Positions 56,100-64,000 of a DNA stretch of 64,000 nt are shown here, piece by piece; position 1 is the stretch's first letter, and the number at the start of each line of letters is the position of its first letter. The position numbers and the translations under genes were made by a program. Under the pieces are notes generated by a model. That model was not told the DNA's origin and did not search any database. It saw nothing but the letters and a program-made list of their open reading frames with translations. Source of the stretch: Nannocystis sp. RBIL2 (GTDB taxonomy: Bacteria; Myxococcota_A; Polyangia; Nannocystales; Nannocystaceae). Where the stretch lies: the NCBI RefSeq assembly GCF_026626745.1, contig NZ_JAPNJW010000002.1, forward strand, positions 5,976,151 through 6,040,150, written 5' to 3'.

Positions 56100-57749
56100 G
56101 TGAGCGGCGTCGCGGCGCTGCTCGACCGCCTGGTCGCGCAGTTCGAAGGGCCCTACGACTTCCTGCGCGAGCTGGTGCAGAACGCCCTCGACGCGGGCAG
56201 CGACCGCGCCGAGGTGGCGCTCGACGTCCACCCCGGCGAGTCGGCCGACCCCGACGAGGTGGTGTTCGAGCTGCGGGTCGCCGACGCCGGCGCCGGGATG
56301 GACGAGGCGATCATCGACGGCGGCCTGACGCGCCTGTTCGCCTCGACCAAGGCCGACGATCGCACGATGGCCGGCGGGTTCGGGATCGGCTTCGTCAGCG
56401 TGTTCGCCTGGCAGCCCGACGCGGTGGTGGTGCAGACGGGCCGCGCGGGCGAGGCGTGGGAGCTGACGTTCTACGCCGACCGCCGGTTCGACAAGCGGCC
56501 GCTCTCCGAGCCGCTGGAGGGCACGACGGTGACGCTGCTGCGCCGCGGCCGGGCGCCCGAGCGGGCCCAGATCGCCGAGGCAGTGCGCGACAGCCTGTGG
56601 CGCTGGTGCCGGTTCTGTCGGCTCGAGCTGTCGTTCGAGGACGTGGCCGGCGGCGAGGGGCCGGAGCTGATCCAGGACGCACCGGCGCCGCCGGGGGCGC
56701 TGGCGGCGGTCGAGGCCCAGCCCGACGGGGCGATCCACGTGGCCTTCGCGGTGCCGCCCGAGGCGGTGCTGCTGCGGCGCGGGCTGGTGCTGTCCCAGGG
56801 GACAGCCGCCGATCTGCTGGCCGACCTGCAGCCGCCGCCGGGGCCGACGCTCGAGCACCTGCAGGTGTGGGCCGACTCGCCGAGCCTGCGCACGACGATG
56901 GCGCGCGACAAGGTGGTCGACGACCCGGGCCGCGCGGCGGTGCTGGGGAAGATCGCGCTGGCGATCGCGGGGCTGCGCGAGCGCCTGGTCGAAAGGACAG
57001 CCGAGGCGGCGGCCGAGGCCGGGCCGTGGACCCGCGCTCGCCACGATCACTACGCGTACCTGCACGCGCACCTGGCCCGCGAGCGCAGCCACCTGGGGGC
57101 CGGACTGCTCGGGCGACCGGTGCTGCGCGACCTGGCCGGCGAGCGGGCGCTGTCGCTGGCGCAGCTGCAAGCGCTGGCGCGGCCGCTGCTGTGGGCGCCG
57201 CTGGGGGCCGGCGAGGCGGCGACAGGGCGCCTGCTGGCGGCCGCGGCGGGGGCGGGGGTGCCGGTGCTGGCGGCGGAGGCCGGCGACCTCGAGTGGCTCG
57301 GTCGCCTGGTCGAAGGGACAGGTCTGACGATCGCCGAGCTCGGCCGCGGCTGCGCGCTGATCCGCGAGGCTCCGGGCGAGGCGGAGGCGCTGCGGGCCAG
57401 CGTCGAGGCGGGGCTGGTGAGCGCGGGGGCGCCGGTGCGGCTGTGCGTGGGGACCGGCGAGGCCGCGGATGCGCCGCGCGGGGGGCTGGGGATCGAGCTC
57501 GGACGCGGGCCGGCGGGGGTGCTGGTCTTGTGGACAGGTCAGCCGGTGGCTGCGGCGTGCTGGCGCGCGACGCCGCTGTGGCTCGACGCGGGCGAGCCGC
57601 TGCTGCGCGCGGCGGCGAAGAGCCACGCGGGCGAGCCGCGGGCGGCCTGCCGTTCGCTGGCGCTGGCGATCCGCGCGCAGCTGGTGGATGCACCGACGCC
57701 GGAGCGAGTGGCGGAGGCGATCGACGGGGCGCTCGGGCGCGCGGGGTGA
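56100..57749 (+). CDS. GHKL-type ATPase, Hsp90-like
   Basis: A 549-residue protein with a complete N-terminal GHKL nucleotide site: E24 and N28 in ELVQNALDAG, DAGAGM near residues 63-68, and GGFGIGF near 92-98, as in HtpG/Hsp90 and related ATPases. After about residue 280 the sequence is Ala/Leu/Gly-rich and matches nothing I recognise, so it is not a standard HtpG, which is longer. A perfect palindrome at 56790-56805 lies in frame. The GTG at 56100 sets a natural N-terminus. It may work with the 1065-residue protein downstream, but that is positional inference only. Confidence 0.82.
   Translation: MSGVAALLDRLVAQFEGPYDFLRELVQNALDAGSDRAEVALDVHPGESADPDEVVFELRVADAGAGMDEAIIDGGLTRLFASTKADDRTMAGGFGIGFVSVFAWQPDAVVVQTGRAGEAWELTFYADRRFDKRPLSEPLEGTTVTLLRRGRAPERAQIAEAVRDSLWRWCRFCRLELSFEDVAGGEGPELIQDAPAPPGALAAVEAQPDGAIHVAFAVPPEAVLLRRGLVLSQGTAADLLADLQPPPGPTLEHLQVWADSPSLRTTMARDKVVDDPGRAAVLGKIALAIAGLRERLVERTAEAAAEAGPWTRARHDHYAYLHAHLARERSHLGAGLLGRPVLRDLAGERALSLAQLQALARPLLWAPLGAGEAATGRLLAAAAGAGVPVLAAEAGDLEWLGRLVEGTGLTIAELGRGCALIREAPGEAEALRASVEAGLVSAGAPVRLCVGTGEAADAPRGGLGIELGRGPAGVLVLWTGQPVAAACWRATPLWLDAGEPLLRAAAKSHAGEPRAACRSLALAIRAQLVDAPTPERVAEAIDGALGRAG
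56790..56805. repeat. Dispersed palindrome in the GHKL gene (CTGTCC-CAGG-GGACAG)
   Basis: A perfect copy read in frame within LSQGTAAD. Confidence 0.8.
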
Positions 57750-57908
57750 AGCTCGCGCGAGGACATGGCCCGGGGGACAGATGCTGTTGCCCGGGGGCGA
57801 CCGTTCGCTGACAGGGGGCCGGTGATTTTGTGGTTGTGGAAGGTCGCGCGGGCGCGGACGCGGAGGCTGGCCCAAGCGTGCGAGAGTCGGTGGATGGCGA
57901 ACCGGGCG

Positions 57909-58640
57909 ATGGACCTGAACACGACGACGCTCTGCACTCTCCTCGGCGCGGTCCTGCTGATCGCGGCCTGCGGTCCGGGGCCCGCGACGACGACCGAGGC
58001 GACGACGGGCAGCACCGCCGACAGCACCGGGGCGACGACCGGGCCGGACAGCACGAGCGAGGCGCCGACGCCGACGTCGACCTCATCGACGACGACGAGC
58101 GAGGCGACGACGGACGCATCGATGACCTCGGGGACGACGGACGCGAGCACGACGACCGGCGGCGAGTGCCAGGTCTTCGAGGACGAGGACCCGACGGACG
58201 GGCGCGTGTCGACGCAGTTCACGTGCGGCCACGAGGAGACGCTGTGCCCGTCGGACGCGGCGCTGTTCTCGTTCGAGAGCGGGCCGAACTGGGACGACAC
58301 TGCGTCGACCGACGACCTGGCGCGGGTCCACTGCGTGCTCGAGGCGCTGCGCGACCGTACGCCGGGGCAGGTGACCTATACGCTGGCGTGGCCGGTGCTC
58401 GGGTCCGACGTGGGCTCGCTCGAGATCGCCGGCGACTTCGTGATCGCGCGGCGCGAGTACGCCAACGATTTTAATTATACGTACAAAGAGGCGGTGCTGT
58501 GGCTCGAGCCGTCCGAGGTGTTCGCGGAGTGCCGGGCGAAGAATACGGCCGCCGCGGCGTGGCTGTGCATGCGGCCGTACATCAACATCATCGACGCGCT
58601 GCAGCCGGAGTGCGTGGCGGGGCCGCTCGAGTGCGGGTGA
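57909..58640 (+). CDS. Lipoprotein with Thr/Ser-rich linker
   Basis: A 243-residue protein. Signal peptide with lipobox LLIAAC, then about 60 residues of Thr/Ser/Ala linker (TTEATTGSTADSTGATTG). The C-terminal part has six Cys residues, which suggests disulphide bonds outside the inner membrane, and shows no known family. NDFNYTYK near residue 190 uses AT-rich codons (GATTTTAATTATACGTAC), unlike the rest of the gene. ATG 57909 is preferred; ATG 57894 is possible. Confidence 0.78.
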   Translation: MDLNTTTLCTLLGAVLLIAACGPGPATTTEATTGSTADSTGATTGPDSTSEAPTPTSTSSTTTSEATTDASMTSGTTDASTTTGGECQVFEDEDPTDGRVSTQFTCGHEETLCPSDAALFSFESGPNWDDTASTDDLARVHCVLEALRDRTPGQVTYTLAWPVLGSDVGSLEIAGDFVIARREYANDFNYTYKEAVLWLEPSEVFAECRAKNTAAAAWLCMRPYINIIDALQPECVAGPLECG

Positions 58641-58913
58641 CGGGGCTGGAGAGCGCGGCATCTTCGATGCGCCGCGGCCGGAGTGGTTGCGTCGCTCGAG
58701 CGCGGGTGACGGGCGGTGGTGTGGTGACTTCTTCGCGTCGACCTCGCTCCGGGCGCGGTCGGTGCGGCTTCGCGGGCCGAGATCGAGGCATCGCCGCGAG
58801 GGCGCGTGCGTAGGCGCGCCGGGAGTGGGCGGCGCGAGGGCGCGGGACTGCGGTAGACTCGCGGGCGTGCCGGCGGGGCGGACGGGGACGAGCGCTCGCG
58901 GGAGGGGCCGCGG
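58641..58913. other. Intergenic stretch, no supported gene
   Basis: About 270 bases of GC-rich sequence between a lipoprotein gene and the large unknown gene. No promoter, repeat or ORF could be supported. Confidence 0.45.
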
Positions 58914-61900
58914 ATGAGCGAGCTGCACCCGAGCGTGGCCTCGGCGCTGGGGCGGATCCGCCGCGCGGAGGGTGAGGCGGGGGCGCTGCGCGCGTTCACG
59001 GTGGCGCGCACGGAGGCGGTGCTGCGCCTGCGCGAGCTGCCGCGGCCGGGGGCGTGGCACTTCACGCTGCCGCTGGTGCGGGCGGCCAACGCGGTCGCGC
59101 CGGGGGCCCGCGGCTTCGCCCGCGAGCGCGAGGACGGCGAGCTGCGGACGCTGACGCTGACGTTCTCGACGGCGGGCTTCGACTTCGCGCAGGTCGACCT
59201 GCGCGGGCTGGTGCTGGCGGCGGCGGACGGCGATTCGGACATGTCCGAAGAGGCATGTCCGAAAGGACCGGCCGCTGCCTGGCGGCGGCTGGTCGGCGCG
59301 GGCGTCAACGAGGCGCTGGCGGGGGCGCCGGTGGTGGTCGAGGTGCGGACGGCGGCGGGAGCGGTGCGATATGTCCGCAAGGACAGCCACGCCGCCGGCC
59401 AAGATCCGTACGGCGAGCTGCCGTCGGCGGGGCGCTGCCTGCCGCAGGCGTTCGAGGTCGAGCTGCAGTGGCCGCGGCCGGGCTTCGGGCGCCGGTTGAC
59501 GAGCTGGCTGGCGCGCCAGGCAGGGGCCGAGGCGGCGCTGACGGAGCTGTGGCTGGCGGCGCTGCCGGGGGCAGAGCCGAGCGAGAAGGCGAACACGTGG
59601 ATCAAGCTCGGACGGCCGCTGCCGGGGCTCAAGGTGTCTCTCGGGACAGCCGAGGCGCCGGTCGGGACGTGGGGCTGGGCGCCGGAGCAGGGCGGGCCGT
59701 GGCTGGTGCGCGAGGGGGTGCGGCTGGTGTCGCTGGCGCCCGCGCTGACCCGCCTCGGGCTGACGCCCGCCGAGTTCGCGGGGTGGATCGAGTGCCCGCG
59801 GGTGAGGTTGACGGCGGACGAGGCGTCGGTGGCGCTCGACGCCGGCTGCGAGCTGTTGGCGGCGTGGCTGCTCGACGCGCGCGCGCACAGCTTCCCCGAC
59901 CAGAGCGCGGCGGGCTTCGCGGTCCAGTGGCCGACCGAGCTGCGCCACGTGCCGACGGTGAGCGGCCGGCCGGCGCCGATCGAGCAGGTGGCCCAGCGCT
60001 GCCGCCAGGGCCGCGACCTGGTCTACACGTGGCCGCACCAGGCGGAGTCGGTGGCGCCGGCGATCCAGGCGCGGGTGTACGCGCTGTGGCCGTCGGAGCT
60101 GGCGCTGCTGCAGAAGGCGATCCCGGAGGCCCGGCCGGTGCCGGCGCGCGCGCTCGGCGAGAGCCCGCAGTTCGAGCGAGCTGACCTTTCGAACCTGTTC
60201 AAAAGCGCATTGCCCCCGGAACAGGTGCCGATGGGGGCTGAGGCGAGCGCGAGCACTGCCGCGGGGGCGCGGGTGCAGGTGACGCTCGAGGCGTTCGTGC
60301 ATCGGTTCGCTTCGGCCGAGGAGGGGGCGATCGCGCTGCTGTTCCACGAGCGGCGGGTCGCCCACGTGCGCGAGTCGGCGCGCACGATCGCGGGGGTGAC
60401 TCTGGTGGCCAAGCTGGTCGGCGAGACGCCCGAGGCGCTGACGATCGACGGGCTGCGGGCGGAGAAGGGGCTGCTGAACGCGATCGCAGAGAGCTGTCGG
60501 GCGGCGGCGCTGCGGGTGATCGCTCGCCTGCTGGCGCCAGCGCTGGCCCACGAGAGCCCGTGGGAGTTGCCGCTGGTGCGCGCGCAGGCGGGGGCGCTGA
60601 CGGGGGCGGCGCTGGCGGTGCGCTACCGGCCGCGGCGCGAGCCGGGCGGCGAGGAGGCGGCGGAGCTGGCGTGGGACGAGTCGCCGCTGCTGGCCCTGAC
60701 GGTCGGACACGACATGGCCGGGCAGCCGGTGACGCTGAAGCACGCGCTGATTCGTTGTCGCGAGGTCGGCGGGATCGTGGTCGAAGATCCGAAGCAGCGC
60801 TGGACGACCTTCCGCTCGCCCGACCCGCGCCACGAGCCGTGGGCGCTGAGCCGCGAGGGCCGCGCGCTGTGCCAGCGGGTGCTCGGTGATGCTGTCCTTT
60901 GGGACATGCCGACGACGCCCGAGGGGCACCTGCTGCCGGCGCCGGCGGAGGGGCAGCGCCGCCTGGTCCTCGGGCCAGGTGCGATCGCGCAGGCGCAGGC
61001 GTCGGCGCGGCCGCCGTGGGAGCGCGCGGAGCTGCGGGCCCACCTGCTGGTGGCGGAGGCGCTCGGGCAGGCGGTGGCCGAGGTGGTCGACGCGCCGCTG
61101 TGGGTCCGCTACGACCCGCGCACGCTCGAGCCGGTGCGGATGGTGTCGCGCTCGGACGCGCGGAGCGAGAGCCTCGGGCTGCTGCCGCCGGGGTCGGGCT
61201 CGCGCGCGCTGGCCGGGCCGGCGCTGCTGGTGACGCCGGGAGAGGCGCGGCTGCTGCACGCGGCCGGTCATCCGCTGGCGGCCGCGGCGGCTGCGACGAC
61301 GACGACGACGGCGCGGCCGAGCCGGGCGCCGCTGCGCCGCGCGGGAGGGGCCGGGCCGTCGCTGGCGGTGCTGCCGGTGGCCGACGCGCTGTGCCTGGGG
61401 GCGCTGCGGGTCGAGGCGCGGCCAGCCAAGATCGCGGTGTGGGGCGGCGGGCTGCACATCAACGACCTCGAGCTGCCGCCGCCGCTGGACTGGATCGGCG
61501 GGCGCCTGGCGCTGACCCGCGAGGGGGCGCGGGCGGGGAGCGAGCGGCTGGCGGCGCAGGTGAAGGGGCTGGCCCGCGAGGTGGTGCGCACTGCGCTGCG
61601 CGAGCGGCTGCTGCACGCGCCGGGGTCGCCGCAGCGGGCCGGGCTCGACGCGTTCCGCGAGCGCTGCGCGGCGCCTGGATCGCCTGTCTCGGAGTTCATG
61701 CGCGAAAAGCCATGTCTCGACGGACATGCCCTTGCGGACATGTGCGCGCAGTCGTTGAAGCAGCACCCGCTGCGCCGGCTGGCCCCGGGGCCGCGCGGGT
61801 TCGAGGAGCTGCTGCGGCAGGCGCTGACGCGGCCGGTGGCGATCGAGGGGGCGATCCTGTCGTGGCAGGCGGCGCGGCTCGGCAACGCGGAGGGGCGGGC

Positions 61901-62111
61901 GTGGTCGATCGAGCTCGGGCGCCGCAACGCGGAGGTCCAGCAAGCGCTGGCCGAGGACGCGAAGCTGGACGCGCTGTTCGCGGCCGCGGGGCTGGCGCTG
62001 GCGCAGCTGTTCGCGGAGGCGCGAGCGCGCGGGCTGCCGGCGTCCGGGCTTCCCGACGAGCTGGTGGCCGGGTATCGTGTCCTCGCGCTGCTGTACGCAC
62101 ATGTCCCTTGA
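58914..62111 (+). CDS. Large protein of unknown function
   Basis: A 1065-residue soluble-looking protein, no signal peptide, with no family recognised. It is Ala/Leu/Arg-rich with mixed alpha/beta patterns and contains a Thr run (ATTTTTARP) near residue 800. Palindromic repeats are in frame at 59238-59269, 59371-59386, 59634-59649, 60892-60907 and 61682-61745, more than in any other gene here. The GHKL ATPase at 56100 is close by on the same strand and is a possible partner. Its last codons and the following gene's start lie in a 41-bp tandem duplication. Confidence 0.75.
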   Translation: MSELHPSVASALGRIRRAEGEAGALRAFTVARTEAVLRLRELPRPGAWHFTLPLVRAANAVAPGARGFAREREDGELRTLTLTFSTAGFDFAQVDLRGLVLAAADGDSDMSEEACPKGPAAAWRRLVGAGVNEALAGAPVVVEVRTAAGAVRYVRKDSHAAGQDPYGELPSAGRCLPQAFEVELQWPRPGFGRRLTSWLARQAGAEAALTELWLAALPGAEPSEKANTWIKLGRPLPGLKVSLGTAEAPVGTWGWAPEQGGPWLVREGVRLVSLAPALTRLGLTPAEFAGWIECPRVRLTADEASVALDAGCELLAAWLLDARAHSFPDQSAAGFAVQWPTELRHVPTVSGRPAPIEQVAQRCRQGRDLVYTWPHQAESVAPAIQARVYALWPSELALLQKAIPEARPVPARALGESPQFERADLSNLFKSALPPEQVPMGAEASASTAAGARVQVTLEAFVHRFASAEEGAIALLFHERRVAHVRESARTIAGVTLVAKLVGETPEALTIDGLRAEKGLLNAIAESCRAAALRVIARLLAPALAHESPWELPLVRAQAGALTGAALAVRYRPRREPGGEEAAELAWDESPLLALTVGHDMAGQPVTLKHALIRCREVGGIVVEDPKQRWTTFRSPDPRHEPWALSREGRALCQRVLGDAVLWDMPTTPEGHLLPAPAEGQRRLVLGPGAIAQAQASARPPWERAELRAHLLVAEALGQAVAEVVDAPLWVRYDPRTLEPVRMVSRSDARSESLGLLPPGSGSRALAGPALLVTPGEARLLHAAGHPLAAAAAATTTTTARPSRAPLRRAGGAGPSLAVLPVADALCLGALRVEARPAKIAVWGGGLHINDLELPPPLDWIGGRLALTREGARAGSERLAAQVKGLAREVVRTALRERLLHAPGSPQRAGLDAFRERCAAPGSPVSEFMREKPCLDGHALADMCAQSLKQHPLRRLAPGPRGFEELLRQALTRPVAIEGAILSWQAARLGNAEGRAWSIELGRRNAEVQQALAEDAKLDALFAAAGLALAQLFAEARARGLPASGLPDELVAGYRVLALLYAHVP
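59238..59269. repeat. Overlapping palindromes in the large unknown gene
   Basis: GGACATGTCC, ATGTCC-GAAG-AGGCAT and ATGTCC-GAAA-GGACC overlap and are read in frame. Confidence 0.75.
59371..59386. repeat. Dispersed palindrome (ATGTCC-GCAA-GGACAG)
   Basis: A copy with perfect inner arms, read in frame as part of YVRKDS. Confidence 0.75.
59634..59649. repeat. Dispersed palindrome (GTGTCT-CTCG-GGACAG)
   Basis: A degenerate copy in frame, read within VSLGTA; the same peptide motif (SLGT) recurs in the kinase tandem repeats. Confidence 0.65.
60892..60907. repeat. Dispersed palindrome (CTGTCC-TTTG-GGACAT)
   Basis: A copy in frame, read as AVLWDMP; the related copy at 20711 gives VLWDMS in another protein. 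Confidence 0.8.
61682..61745. repeat. Palindrome cluster in the large unknown gene
   Basis: Includes ATGTCT-CGAC-GGACAT at 61712-61727 and degenerate flanking copies, all in frame. Confidence 0.7.
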
Positions 62112-62180
62112 GTCATCCGCGACGCAGGCGTCCGACCGCACATGTCCCTCGAGTCATCCATGAACTACGCGTCCAACCGC
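62099..62180. repeat. 41-bp tandem duplication across a gene junction
   Basis: Two imperfect 41-bp copies start at 62099 and 62140. The first contains the stop of the large gene, the second an ATG of the patatin gene. Each begins ACATGTCCC and keeps GAGTCATCC and ACGC-GGCGTCC-type segments. Confidence 0.85.
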
Positions 62181-62909
62181 GAGTGGCTCGCCGCCGAGCC
62201 GTTCACGCTGGCCCTGTCGGCCGGGTTCTTCGGCTTCTTCGCCCACACGGGGGTGCTGCAGGCGCTCGAGGAGGCCGGGCTGGCGCCGCGGCGGATCGTC
62301 GGGGTCAGCGCAGGGGCGCTGGCCGGCGGGCTGTGGGCGTCGGGGCTGTCGGCGACCGAGCTGGCGGAGGAGCTGCTGCGCCTGCGCCGGGCCGACTTCT
62401 GGGACCCGGGGCTGCCGCTCGGCGGGTTGCTGAAGGGGGGGAAGTTCGCGGCGAAGCTGCGCTCGCTGCTCGACGACCGCGGGGTCCGTCGCGTCGAGGA
62501 CTGCCGCCTGCCGTTCGCGGCGGTGGTCTACGACATCGCGTCCCGCCGGGTCCGCGCGGTCGACCAGGGGCCGCTGGGTCCGGCGATCCAGGCGTCCTGC
62601 ACGGTGCCGCTGATGTTCCGCCCGCTCCGCCACGAGGGCCGGCTGCTGCTCGACGGCGGCGTGGCGGACCGCCTGGGCCTGTGCGCGCTGCAACCAGGCG
62701 AACGCGCGCTGCACCACGCGCTCCGCTCGCGCAGCCCGTGGCGCGGGCTGTCGGCGGAGGTGCCGAAGGGGCTGTCCGATGGGCCAGGTCGGAAGGTGCT
62801 GATGGTCGACGACCTGCCGCGAGTGACTCCGTTCCGCCTCGACGCCGGACCGGCGGCGCTGCGCCGCGGACACGCGGCGATGACTGCGTGGCTGGCAGCG
62901 CGGGCGTGA
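62160..62909 (+). CDS. Patatin-like phospholipase
   Basis: A 249-residue patatin-family lipid acyl hydrolase (RssA-like). The nucleophile elbow GVSAG is near residue 43 and the catalytic Asp is in LLLDGGVADR; the oxyanion loop is the SAGFFGFFAHTG stretch near the N-terminus, in which the usual GGG is replaced. No signal peptide. Start candidates are ATG 62142 and ATG 62160, both inside a tandem duplication; the domain begins soon after either. It converges on queG, with two palindromes between them. Confidence 0.9.
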   Translation: MNYASNREWLAAEPFTLALSAGFFGFFAHTGVLQALEEAGLAPRRIVGVSAGALAGGLWASGLSATELAEELLRLRRADFWDPGLPLGGLLKGGKFAAKLRSLLDDRGVRRVEDCRLPFAAVVYDIASRRVRAVDQGPLGPAIQASCTVPLMFRPLRHEGRLLLDGGVADRLGLCALQPGERALHHALRSRSPWRGLSAEVPKGLSDGPGRKVLMVDDLPRVTPFRLDAGPAALRRGHAAMTAWLAARA

Positions 62910-62947
62910 CGGGCGGGCGGAAGATCAAGGATGACGTGACCACGAGC

Positions 62948-62989
62948 CTGTCCGATGGGACAGGCGTGATGAGCTGTCTGTCGGGACAG
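62948..62989. terminator. Two palindromes between convergent patatin and queG genes
   Basis: CTGTCC-GATG-GGACAG at 62948-62963 and CTGTCT-GTCG-GGACAG at 62974-62989 fill the 90-base gap between convergent stop codons. They are repeat copies and probably serve as the shared terminator hairpins, although no T-run follows. Confidence 0.5.
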
Positions 62990-62998
62990 ATCGGGTCG

Positions 62999-64000
62999 TC
63001 AGTCGTCGTCTTCTTGTTCGCGGGCCTCGGCGGCGGCGAGGGCGGCTGCGGCGGCCTCCTCGCGTTGACGGCGGATCTCCGCGAGCTCCGGGGCGAGGGC
63101 CTGCTCGTCGAGGCCGCGGCGGGTGGCGGCCCACAGGGCGGCGTCGTGGACGCGTGAGTCGGGCTCGAGCAGGCCGGCGGCGAAGGCGTGGCGCTCGCCG
63201 GGGTCGGGCGTGCCGGTGCGGTTGCCGAGCGCGAGGAGGGCGTTGCGGCGCATGAGGCGGTGGGGGATCCGCCTCAAGGCGGTGTGGCGGACAAAGCCGC
63301 GGTACTGGGCGCCGCCGAGCGCGGCCATGGCGGTGACGGAGGGCGCGGGCCGGGGCGCGGGCGGGAGCCAGGCGACGGCGGGGATCCGCGCGTTGCGGCC
63401 GAGGCCGGCGTTGTACGGGCAGACCTCCTGGCACACGTCGCAGCCGGCCAGGCGCTCGCCGAAATTTTTGGAGATGTCCTCGGGGACATGTCCGCGGTGC
63501 TCGATGGTGAGGTAGCTGAGGCAGCGCCGCGGGTCGAGCTGGCCGGGGGCGTCGAAGGCGGCGGTCGGGCAGGCGTCGAGGCAGCGGGTACAGGCGCCGC
63601 AGGCGTCCCAGGGGGGATTGGCGGGCGCGGCGAGCGGCTGGTCTTCGGGCCAGGTGGCGGTGCAGAGGATCTCGCCGAGCAAGACGTAGCTGCCGAGGCC
63701 GGGGACGATGAGGCAGCCGTGCTTGCCGAGGAAGCCGAGGCCGGCGAGCGCAGCGGCGCTGCGCTCGAGGACGGGCTTGGTGTCGACGCAGATCAGGCTG
63801 CGCACGCCGGGCAGCTCGGCGTGCAGTGCCGTCTCGAGGGCGATCAGGCGCTGGTGGACGACGGTGTGGTAGTCGCGGCTGCGAGCGTAGCGGGCGATCG
63901 GGCCCGGTTCGCCGCCGTACGGGACCGCCGCGACGAGCAAGGTGCGGGCGCCCGGGAGCATGCCCTCGGGGCGCTTGCGCAGCTCGAGGGTGCGCGGCAT
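62999..64000 (-). CDS. queG: Epoxyqueuosine reductase QueG (5' end beyond window)
   Basis: QueG reduces epoxyqueuosine to queuosine in tRNA, using cobalamin and two 4Fe-4S clusters. At least 333 residues are present and the N-terminus lies right of position 64000. Blocks seen are SRDYHTVVHQRL, GFLGKHGCLIVPGLGSYVLLGEIL, cluster ligands in CGACTRCLDACP and CDVCQEVCPYN, and a C-terminal HEAT-like helix pair. A palindrome at 63474-63489 is read in frame (RGHVPEDISKNFGE) between the cluster motifs, adding a few residues that are not part of the usual family sequence. Confidence 0.95.
   Translation of the reverse strand: MPRTLELRKRPEGMLPGARTLLVAAVPYGGEPGPIARYARSRDYHTVVHQRLIALETALHAELPGVRSLICVDTKPVLERSAAALAGLGFLGKHGCLIVPGLGSYVLLGEILCTATWPEDQPLAAPANPPWDACGACTRCLDACPTAAFDAPGQLDPRRCLSYLTIEHRGHVPEDISKNFGERLAGCDVCQEVCPYNAGLGRNARIPAVAWLPPAPRPAPSVTAMAALGGAQYRGFVRHTALRRIPHRLMRRNALLALGNRTGTPDPGERHAFAAGLLEPDSRVHDAALWAATRRGLDEQALAPELAEIRRQREEAAAAALAAAEAREQEDDD
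63474..63489. repeat. Dispersed palindrome in queG (ATGTCC-TCGG-GGACAT)
   Basis: A perfect copy in frame, preceded by an AT-rich run (AAATTTTTG), between the two iron-sulphur motifs. Confidence 0.8.

Noticed and set aside
58083..62141. Very long minus-strand open frame antisense to the large unknown gene
   Set aside because: The product is Arg/Pro/His-rich without domains; the plus-strand reading has normal protein composition and a proper start.

Overview
The window is a 64 kb piece of a very GC-rich bacterial chromosome, most likely from a myxobacterium of the Nannocystis/Plesiocystis type. This is inferred from a MYXO-CTERM-like tail (53563-54195), two DUF1552/DUF1592 gene pairs, many lipoproteins with Thr/Gly/Ser-rich linkers, GTGA start/stop overlaps, and a large share of proteins with no assignable family. 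No rRNA, canonical tRNA, IS element, phage or CRISPR locus was seen.

Layout. 1-1312: end of mltG, coupled to ruvX. 1453-2829: a cytochrome P450. 3473-7185: a DUF1552 protein and a DUF1592-type haem-motif lipoprotein ending in a CBM2-like module. 7179-10010: a divergent peptide deformylase, then an oxidoreductase plus ECF41 sigma factor operon behind a site that fits the ECF41 promoter. 10116-13493: an APH-like kinase carrying an 11-residue tandem repeat, an M50-like protease, a small protein and a TerB/Coq4-like protein. 14224-21785: an AGMO-like monooxygenase, a TPR peptidase, a second Coq4-like protein, prmC and membrane proteins. 22080-24641: a Ro60 orthologue (rsr) followed by eight tandem Y RNA-like genes. 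24652-29351: an XRE-EIIA fusion, a CPA2 antiporter, a third Coq4-like protein and a zinc-binding protein. 29426-39159: a pentapeptide-repeat protein, both methylmalonyl-CoA mutase subunits, an Hsp70-like protein and a metzincin. 39460-50330: a GT39-type transferase, a threonine-dehydratase-like enzyme, lipoproteins, a vWA protein, orn, an MFS carrier and a long repeat-type lipoprotein. 50407-56047: a second DUF1552/DUF1592 pair, a MYXO-CTERM protein and a dihaem peroxidase. 56100-64000: a GHKL ATPase, an unrecognised 1065-residue protein, a patatin and queG (cut by the window edge).

Two observations stand out. The first is the Ro/Y RNA locus. Each of the eight RNAs has a two-helix Ro-type stem with compensatory changes between copies. 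Five carry a circularly permuted tRNA-like module as in YrlA RNAs, and three lack it. The second is a dispersed palindrome, consensus (A/C)TGTCC-N4-GGACA(T/G), present roughly once per kilobase. It sits after many stop codons and also in frame inside many genes, where it appears to have contributed signal peptides, linkers and tandem peptide repeats.
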